Shown here in pieces: positions 56,039-64,000 of a stretch of DNA of 64,000 nt. The position numbers and the translations under genes were made by a program. The notes beneath the pieces were generated by a model. That model was not told where the DNA came from. It worked only from the letters and a program-made list of their open reading frames with translations, and made no database searches. Position 1 is the first letter of the stretch, and each line of letters starts with the position of its first letter. Source of the DNA: Setaria digitata (lineage: Eukaryota; Nematoda; Chromadorea; Rhabditida; Setariidae); assembly GCA_003640385.1 (NCBI GenBank), contig RCAB01000194.1, positions 1 to 64,000 of the forward strand, written 5' to 3'.

Positions 56039-59000
56039 ATGGTACAGTTATTACTAGTTGCATTGTCTTGCATAGTGTTAAGATGCGAAACAAAGGAGTT
56101 GCATTTAACAACATCGGATGAAGGATATATGACTGTTATACAGGGATTTGCTGCACGTCTTGAATGCATGCTTAATACTTGTGTTCGGCATTCCTCCACC
56201 GTAAGTTGTGGAAATTTTTTTAAATTAAAACTCTCCAAAGATTTCTTGAAAGCTTTTTTCTCTTTTTTTTTTAAGAAAGAAGAAATTTGGATATTACAGT
56301 ATAAAAATATTTTTTAAAAAAGGGGAACTTCGTGTATAATTATTTGAAGTATTCATAAGTGATAAGGAAACATTTTATCGCTGCAGGTGATTTGGTTGAA
56401 AGATGATGTACCAATATTTAATTCAACTACATTTTTGGATAGTTCCGGTGTAGATGGCGATTCCGTCTTGCTGCAGCATAATATTGAAACTGATAAAGAT
56501 AAAGGTAATCACTTAAGTAACTAGCCCATTTTCTCAACTTTTGAGGTTAAGGTAAAACTTCTATTTAAAGGATTTGTAAATCCAGTTGATTCTAATTTAT
56601 TTAACCATTGCTTCGTAAACGCAAAATAAATGTATCTGACAGTATCATAAGTTTCGAAAACAAATTTCAGTTTATGGCGCAAGGTATGTGGAAGATTTGA
56701 AAGAGTTTGAAATTGGGGCATGGAATGAAAATGAAGCAGAGGGAAGGGGGTAATTTAAAACTTGCAGATCAGAAAAACTTCAATCACAAGGAATCAAAAA
56801 TAAATTGAAAAGGAATAATTTTCGTATTTATTATAAATTTTACTTAATTCGGTAAGTACCTGACCAGTTCGGAACTCAATAGATGTTAACTTATGGTATA
56901 AATCATATGCACTCTTCTGGAGCGAAGTCCATGAATTTTAGAATGTACGGGTAGTTGTTCGGATTCTGATATTTGCGATGACGGGTCCCACTGCGTGGAT
57001 AATAAATGCTGTCAATGTGCATCGGAAGACTTTACACTTGTTTTAAAAAACCTTACGTTTGAAGATGCAGGTCGTTATCGGTGTCAAATATCGAATCAGC
57101 CGCAGCAGCTCGAGTTTCAGTTGGAAGTCCTCGGTAGGTTTGTATCCTCTGATATTAGGTGGTAAAGAGCCTTTCTTTTCGTTAATAATGATAGTATCGG
57201 GGGTCGAAATTAGTAACTGTTGCTGTCCCTTTAAAGTTTTATTTTAGTCAAAATGAGGCGTACAATTGTCATCTTCTATTCATGTTTCTTCTCCACAGTT
57301 TTGATCTATTAATCTTTTTTTTTTTTCTTTTTTTTCTTTTTTTTATTTTTGAGCTCCCCTTTGGTGCTATATCATTTATGAAAAGAGAAAATTTCTTCAG
57401 AGAGTGGGTTGAAAGGCGGGTTTCATGAAAATATCAGTTACGATTACAGTAAATGCTGTGCAAAAAAAGGTATTTCACCGTTATGTCAGGCAATGTGTAA
57501 GCCAAGAGACATGCACATCCATCATTTCGACCCAACAAGGTAGGCAAACAGAAATGATGTTACGTGGAATTTCAAAGTTGATTTGAAAAAAAAAAAAGAA
57601 AACGAAAGAAATAATTTTTTGTTTTGACATAATTTTTTAGAGTCCGTACGGGACTACTATAAGAGGAGCGTTTCTCGAAATAGTTCTATTCTGATGATTT
57701 TTGACATTTTTCTTCGTACACTTTGACTGTATATTTTTAAACAAAAAAAAAAATCTATGTTTCAGTTGTAAAACGGATGATTATAAAAATTTCTTGTCAT
57801 GTGCTACAGAAGGTGGCAACAGAAGTCACGTACAGTGCTGTAAAACACAGCTGGTGCCTTCGTTTTGCTACGATTTTTGTTCCGGAAATTTCCAAATGTT
57901 ACGGAAATCCCATCGATTGTGCTTATACTATCTTCCGGAAATATTTGAATGTTATAATCGTGCGTACCGTAAGTTGTCTTCAGAATTCCGTATGATTTTT
58001 ATATCTCTTTTATGTCATAGAATTTCATCTAATAAATTATACTTTTTAGTACCATTTCCTGAACATCCTCAGGATTTAACTGTTAATGCGATTGGATCAG
58101 ACGAGCTTCGGGTGTGCTGGCATCCACCACAACCCCAAACATCGAACAAACATCTTGAAATTGATCATTATACTGTATATTATAAACAAATACCGTCATT
58201 TCCATTCTTGGGAGGAGATGAGCAAGTTTTTCACATCAGTTTCATCGTTTTAATTAAAATTTATTCGTAATTTTCCCATTACTTAGTTCAGGTCGTCTTG
58301 AAAATTCTTAGAAATGCAGCACCTGCTCTTCTGCGTTATCCTTCCTTTAAATCTATCAATAATTATAATTCTCTCAATTTCTGATTAAAAGATAGAGTTG
58401 GAAGCTGGAGCATTTCGCATTCAACATAGATTATGCCTTACAATTATTGCAGTGGAATACCTCTTTTATCTGGTGATTATGAGGAAAGCATACCAGGTGG
58501 AGTTGCTGAAGACGATATCGCTAGTGATATTACACCATCGGATGCCGGGTCACTCAAACGTGGCAAACGGCAGACATGGCTTTTTGTGACACATGATTCG
58601 TCCACAAACGATTCAACCGTTCGCGAGTTCAAATTTGACGAAGTATGGAAACATAGATTAGATGCTAGTTTCTGATAATTTTTACGAAGAAAACTAAATG
58701 ATATCGAGAGTGATCATATTTTTACTGAAGAACATCCTAATCATTTGTAAGGTTTCGGTAAAAGCAAAGAAAACATACTCTGTGGCAGAGGTGAGGTCGT
58801 GATGTTGCAGGTGAATACGACGGACACGTGCATTACATTGAAAGATTTACGCTCAGCAACACGTTACATTGTCTATGTCACAGCATCGAATGAATATGGC
58901 ATGTCAGTACCGTCATCACGAGCTTTGGCTGCAACAAATGCGATTGTCACGCCAACCAATTCAACGCTACCGCAGATCGAGCGTATTCCTTATTCCTTCG

Positions 59001-59424
59001 TTCAAATTTTTCTAGTACCACTAACTGCATCACTTAGAAGTATTGCTGAAGATCGAAATCGATTTCTTATCCCTTGTGCCAAAAAAATTTATTCCCTTTG
59101 TGAAAAATTCGGGATTGAACAGAAACCGAGTGTTATTTCGTGATCGGAGAATGTTCTGCTTGTGCTGTGCTGCATGCAACTCATATTAGACTCGTTTTAT
59201 TTTTTGACTTACTTGCTCCGCACTATTCCATAGCATTTTGATATTCAATCGAAATCTACATGTTGTTGGAAACTAAATTACAGTTGAAGGAGGAGAAAGA
59301 TATGCCCTTCTTTGAAGAAAGTCTCGTGTACTACTTTGGACTTTGGATGTTACGAGTTTGCGCAAATCTTTTTCGTTTCCTCATTGAGGAAACTTTTACA
59401 CTGTCATTAAGAATAACGCTATCG

Positions 59425-59457
<33 letters not shown>

Positions 59458-62400
59458 CACCTTTATTGAGGTTTTTGTGCATCTAAAAATATAAATTTTA
59501 TGCGCATAGTGACATCACTACAAATCATAAAATGCATGTAAAGAAAATATTAACAGAAGAACTAATTTTGGATGCTCTGATTAACCATGTGGGTTAGTGC
59601 CCTGAAATTAATTCACCCAGCCAGAAAGACATCTTTTTTTATTTAACCTTTCTCATTATTGTAGTAGCATTGAAAAAAAAAAATGAAGGCACACCTGTAA
59701 AGTGATCCTTATAGTATGGCTAAAAGAATGAAATATAAGCATTAATGCATGCTATATTTATTGAACTTCAGGCCGTTGATGTTATGTCACTGTTAACTAC
59801 TGTTTCAGTCAGACTCTCCACTTTCTGGCAATACTGCATCCTTTCACATTAATTCTTGATGTGTCGGAATAAGGCTTAAATTACTTTCGAATTCCGTGTC
59901 CTCCAAAATTGAAATTTCGTTATTTAAGAATAAGGATTTTCATTATTCAGCTGATGAACTTGATAAGTTTCTGTTCAGTATCTTTTCTTGAAGTATATAT
60001 ATTCACGCTCATATATATATTATATATATGAACGTTACGAGCTTTTTCAAACATTGTAGAATATTATTGTGATTGTATTTAGACGCCATCGTTCATCTTT
60101 TTTCCATTAAGAATCCTTGTAGAATGTTGCTCATCGAACGGTGTATCACCATATTGTGCTGCGAAAATGTGCGACGTACGAACTATTCCGAATGCTCTTG
60201 AAACGATTGCCATATCGACATCTTGTCGCACTGAATGGTCCAAAGTTAGTTTGTGTCTTCATAGGGTTTAAGTGCGGATTGATTTACATAAGCTCTAAAA
60301 AAATAAAAAATTTAGTAGAAATCTTGATGAAGTTAATCCTACTTTGGTTCGTGGATATTTATCAGTTTTCTTGAAAGCGCTTAATATTAGTATCAGGATT
60401 TATCTGATGTAATGAGTGCATCAGTACTACTGGATTTTATTCTTACCTGGATCTTGTCAAAATCGAATACTGCTGAATTATGCTGATCTAGGTTTAGAGC
60501 TTAGGGTTCTAAAACTTCCTTTTTTCTTCTCCATGATTAAGGAAAGGTCTGAGATATTGATGAACGAGTGTGCTTTTCAAAACTACGCTTTTGAATCAGT
60601 AGAAATTGGGATAATTGAAGGTAAGCCCGTGTCTTGCCGATGGACGTAATCACACGGAGTGCTGTATTAAAAAGGGTGTGCAACATGACTGTTTGAAAAT
60701 ATGCGGTGGAGTTGCAGAACCTCTTACGATGCATTCATTGTTGTGTCTTAATTTGGATATCGCTGCAATTTACCAGTGTTTACGACAGGGTTATGGTATG
60801 CTTTCTGGATATTATCATGATGTTTCCTGTAGCGCAGTAGTTTAAGAGTTATGCAAGTGACAACAACTGTAATTTCAGTCCCGAATTTTGCCTAAGGGAC
60901 TGGTGAGAATTCCAGTGGGTCATAAAATTTTGGATAAAATAAAATATTTTCAGATACCCGACCTTCTCCACCTCAGAATGTAACTGTAACTGCTGTAACA
61001 GAAAGTTCTGTTGAAGTAGAGTGGACCGAACCAGCCGTAAATGCACATCTTGTTGTTTCGTATTCACTATTTATAAGAAAGGATGATCGGAGCCCAAATG
61101 TTATAGAAGTATGCATGTTCAATACGACTTTCAGTTCATTAGAGCTTTGAATATATCCTCACTTTACGAAGTGTGGAAATTATTAAGAGTGTTACTAGTA
61201 CATAGATTAAAGAGTTGATGGCTTCCACAAAATGTAATTCAGTCTCGGAATACTGGTGTATTTTTTTGCCCACTACTCTATATCGATAATCTATACTGCC
61301 ACTAAAAGGTTTGGTAATTGTTAATTTCTGGAAGCTTAAAATAACAAATTGATTATTTTGAAAATTGATGATGAAAGAGCTGGTTGGATTATAAGTTCCA
61401 TATTTCCAAGGGATGTACATCTATTAGTTGCAGGTCCACAATGTAACATCGCCTCACGTTGAATATGGTCTTTTACCAGACACTGAATACACAATTTATG
61501 TACAAAGCCATGGTGCTACGGGCGATAGTTTGATGTCTACTGCTCAGATTTTCTTCACACATCCCTTGGTATCATCCTTTTGTCCGTATGGCGAACCATT
61601 ATATGATCCGAATGGACACAGGTATATTTTATCCCTTAAGGGACTTATTATTATAATCATAAAAGAGAATCTTGTGACGACTGTTACGGATTTCAGATAT
61701 TATTGCGGTGCTGGTGTGAGAGATTGCCCGCCTGGTTATGACTGTGTGGTGGCCGGAACCACTGAAACAGATACATTCTGCTGTTCTAAAAGTTAGTGTT
61801 TTCCATAGAATTCATGTATAGAAAAATTCCTTATGCTTAAACTTTTCTTTTTTGATTGTCACTTGTCTCAACTAATTATTGTCCAGATTTCTTCTTCATC
61901 TGGTAAAACCCACATTTATTTTATTACTGGTGTTCATTTTTAGTCTCACACACAAATCTTGCAAAAGATTGTTGCAAACAACGAGGCGTTTCAACAAGTT
62001 GTTTGTCCGTGTGCTCTAACAATACTCAGCTGACGTCCGAATGTTCAGAATATGGTGACGTGTGGGTTCAGTGCACTTCTGAAGGGCATGATCATACGAG
62101 ATGTTGTACAGAATTCGGTGATTATTTAGTATTAGAAGTTGGTTTTATCGTTTTCCCGTCCTCTAGTTTTGCCTGTTCAAAAAATTATTTTGCAGGTATA
62201 CCGGAAGAATGCATGTCGGCATGCAGACATCCATTCACTTTTAAGAAGGAATGCATGGAATATACTCCAGCGCTAGCTAAATGCTATTCATGGCTTGTAG
62301 CAAATCTCCCAATTGCAGCTGCAAATTTAGAGGTCACATCCAGAAATTCGTCTTCGGTTCTGTTTTCATGGGATATCCCACCACAGCGGCCGGTGGATGT

Positions 62401-64000
62401 CTATCAAGTGACACTGAACAAGGGCATCAGTGTATTCAGACAGGTTGGATATCAACAGCCATAGTACCTTTTGTCATCTGTACAGAAATTCGAGACACAG
62501 TTAAAGATGTTGCATGTGTGACATTAGTTTATCTCTAGATTACTAGAACCGTCGAATCAGATAATTCATCCCTTCTAATTATGCATTTCCGTACCAGTGG
62601 ACTATCTGAACTTTATGTGAAAAGCTAATGACATAAGTCATTAAAATGATTCAAGCCATGAATTATTCCATCACGGGGGCCTACTCACTTTTGTTGGTGT
62701 GTTCTTTATCAACGAGGTCGTGGGACTTAATTTTCTTCAAACTTCTCGCCGATATGTTTGATTTAACAGAAGCTGGAGTTAAACTAATCTTTAATATCGT
62801 TCTGAATTTTCATAAGCACTATTTAGGTTAATGTGACAACGAATTCTGCTCGTATTGATGGTCTTGAACCAAGCACTAATTATACAGCTTTTGTGACAGT
62901 GTTTAATAAATATGGATCAAGTCCACCATCATTTAAGATTTCTTTCGAAACGCTACCCGCCAGTGGTAATTATTTTAGAGATTTAGATCAAGGTTTTTTT
63001 CTATTCAAATGAATACTATGGAAACGTTTTCTGAAAATTTTTTTTTTTTGAAAATCGAGGAATCAGATCAGTTCATTTACTTCTACTGTGTGCTTTTGTT
63101 TCAAGTTCCTATATGCACAGATTTTATTCAGAGCAAACTGACAGACCTCTACCACCGTTCGGGCTGCATATTGTTTGGAATCATGGACGGCGTGTAAATA
63201 TTACATGGAATTGGAGCTCACTTCGTTACAATGGAAAAAGAATTACTGATCCTGTAACATATACAGTTAATTATGTCTCGACTGGCAATACATCTGTTTG
63301 GTCCTCGGTACTGTTTCTGTAATCTTATATTTATGACGGATCAAAAGTTAGTAGTGAATGTAATTTTTTTTTCTTTTTTTCTTAAATTTAAAGGAGCATA
63401 AAATTTGGTTGTAAAATTTCTTTTTAGGAAGCGATGAAAGAAAAATGGAAGCTTCTAGATCTTTTCTTCTTTTGATTATCATAATTTCAGGTTAAAACAC
63501 AGAATATGTGGTATGTAATGGAAAATCTAACGATGAATTCTCTCTATGAAGTATACGTGTATGTAAGCGATGGCAATTTACAAAGCAAAAGTTCATCCGT
63601 TGTGACCATTCTCGCTGCTCCAGGTTTTCTGTTGCATATGTTATCTGAATTTGAATTGACTTTATCTCTAAACTTCACTTTTATCTTTTACTCTTTTGCG
63701 TGCTCTTTCATTTTGATTACCATTCAGCGTAAGAAAAAAAAGTGGATACTCTGCGTCATCACAAAATGTTGCTTGCTGGAAATCACCTCAGGACTAGATC
63801 TTTCTGACTGGTATAGAATATCCATTAAATTTGAAAAGCTTAATATCTTAAAACTAGATCGCACGATTCATCAAGAAGCATACTGTTATTTTCGAAAATC
63901 TTTTAAGTATTACAAGAAATTTCTTCTTACCAAACAAGTGCATTAATAATGAATTTAGATGAATATTCTTTGCCGGAGCCACAGATCACAATTACGCCTG
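56039..64000 (+). CDS. IGDB-like protein (Ig, FN3 and DB modules), 3' truncated
   Basis: Nineteen exons are visible: 56039-56200, 56387-56504, 56942-57133, 57401-57539, 57766-57968, 58050-58225, 58430-58642, 58811-58982, 60123-60244, 60621-60795, 60954-61108, 61434-61621, 61697-61791, 61944-62117, 62196-62443, 62827-62965, 63132-63307, 63491-63623 and 63959 to the edge, about 1007 residues so far. A signal peptide (MVQLLLVALSCIVLRC) is followed by an immunoglobulin domain (RLECMLNTC, VIWLKDD, FEDAGRYRCQISNQ). Cysteine-rich DB modules alternate with fibronectin III domains. DB examples are KCCAKKGISPLCQAMC with HVQCCKTQLVPSFCYDFC, ECCIKKGVQHDCLKICGG and DCCKQRGVSTSCLSVC. FN3 examples are FPEHPQDLTVNAIGSDELRV, SPPQNVTVTAVTESSVEVEW and LHIVWNHGRRVNITWNW. 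A lustrin-like cysteine block (RYYCGAGVRDCPPGYDCV) lies at about 655-705. The layout matches C. elegans IGDB proteins, surface or secreted proteins of unclear role. Exon 7 start is uncertain. Confidence 0.85.
59429..59457. repeat. T29 homopolymer
   Basis: An uninterrupted T run inside the 1.1-kb intron (58983-60122) of the IGDB-like gene. Confidence 0.9.

Noticed and set aside
58811..59143. Read-through of IGDB-like exon 8 to a stop at 59143
   Set aside because: A donor at 58983 links in phase to the DB module at 60123; the read-through tail has no FN3 or DB features.
60012..60035. AT-rich palindrome near ATATATAT
   Set aside because: Simple AT alternation is self-complementary and common in this AT-rich DNA.

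Overview
The window is nuclear DNA of a nematode, most likely a filarial or other spirurid worm. The evidence is AT-rich DNA with many long A/T homopolymers, genes split into many short exons whose introns end in TTTCAG-like acceptors, and an extracellular gene that combines immunoglobulin, fibronectin III and nematode DB cysteine modules. The protein sequences resemble the nematode members of each conserved family. The genus is inferred only; no species-diagnostic marker was found. All exon models were built by hand from splice signals, reading phase and family resemblance. Each closes in phase across its exons, but none has transcript support.

Layout, left to right. 3-1073 (-): TSR3, an 18S rRNA modification enzyme. 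1836-5730 (-): an F-box/WD40 protein. 6946-9481 (+): an SLC35B4-type nucleotide-sugar transporter. 11513-15045 (+): GDP-mannose 4,6-dehydratase. 15364-15890 (-): TMA7. 17372-19601 (-): an SLC35A-type UDP-sugar transporter. 21038-24280 (-): testin (PET plus three LIM domains). 25997-26779 (-): a possible small secreted protein. 26780-34722: about 8 kb without a recognisable gene. 34723-37928 (-): ariadne-2 RBR ubiquitin ligase. 39278-43516 (-): a 735-residue RRM-type protein that I cannot name. 44426-46790 (+): the MYST acetyltransferase KAT8/MOF. 46791-56038: about 9 kb without a recognisable gene. 56039 to the right edge (+): an IGDB-like Ig/FN3/DB surface or secreted protein, cut off by the window end.

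Functional links. Three genes within 13 kb (SLC35B4-like, GMD, SLC35A-like) all supply nucleotide sugars for glycosylation, as GDP-fucose synthesis or Golgi/ER import of UDP-sugars. Two ubiquitin-pathway genes (F-box/WD40, ariadne-2), ribosome or translation genes (TSR3, TMA7) and a chromatin gene (KAT8) make up the rest of the housekeeping set. Notable structural points are two GC-AG introns (in GMD, inside the catalytic YxxxK motif, and in testin), a repeat shared by two GMD introns, a perfect 21-bp foldback at 33384-33431, and very long T tracts directly before some acceptors. I saw no rRNA, tRNA, CRISPR, transposase or reverse-transcriptase gene. No clear new multi-gene system was found; the best candidates for something undescribed are the RRM-type protein and the small secreted protein.
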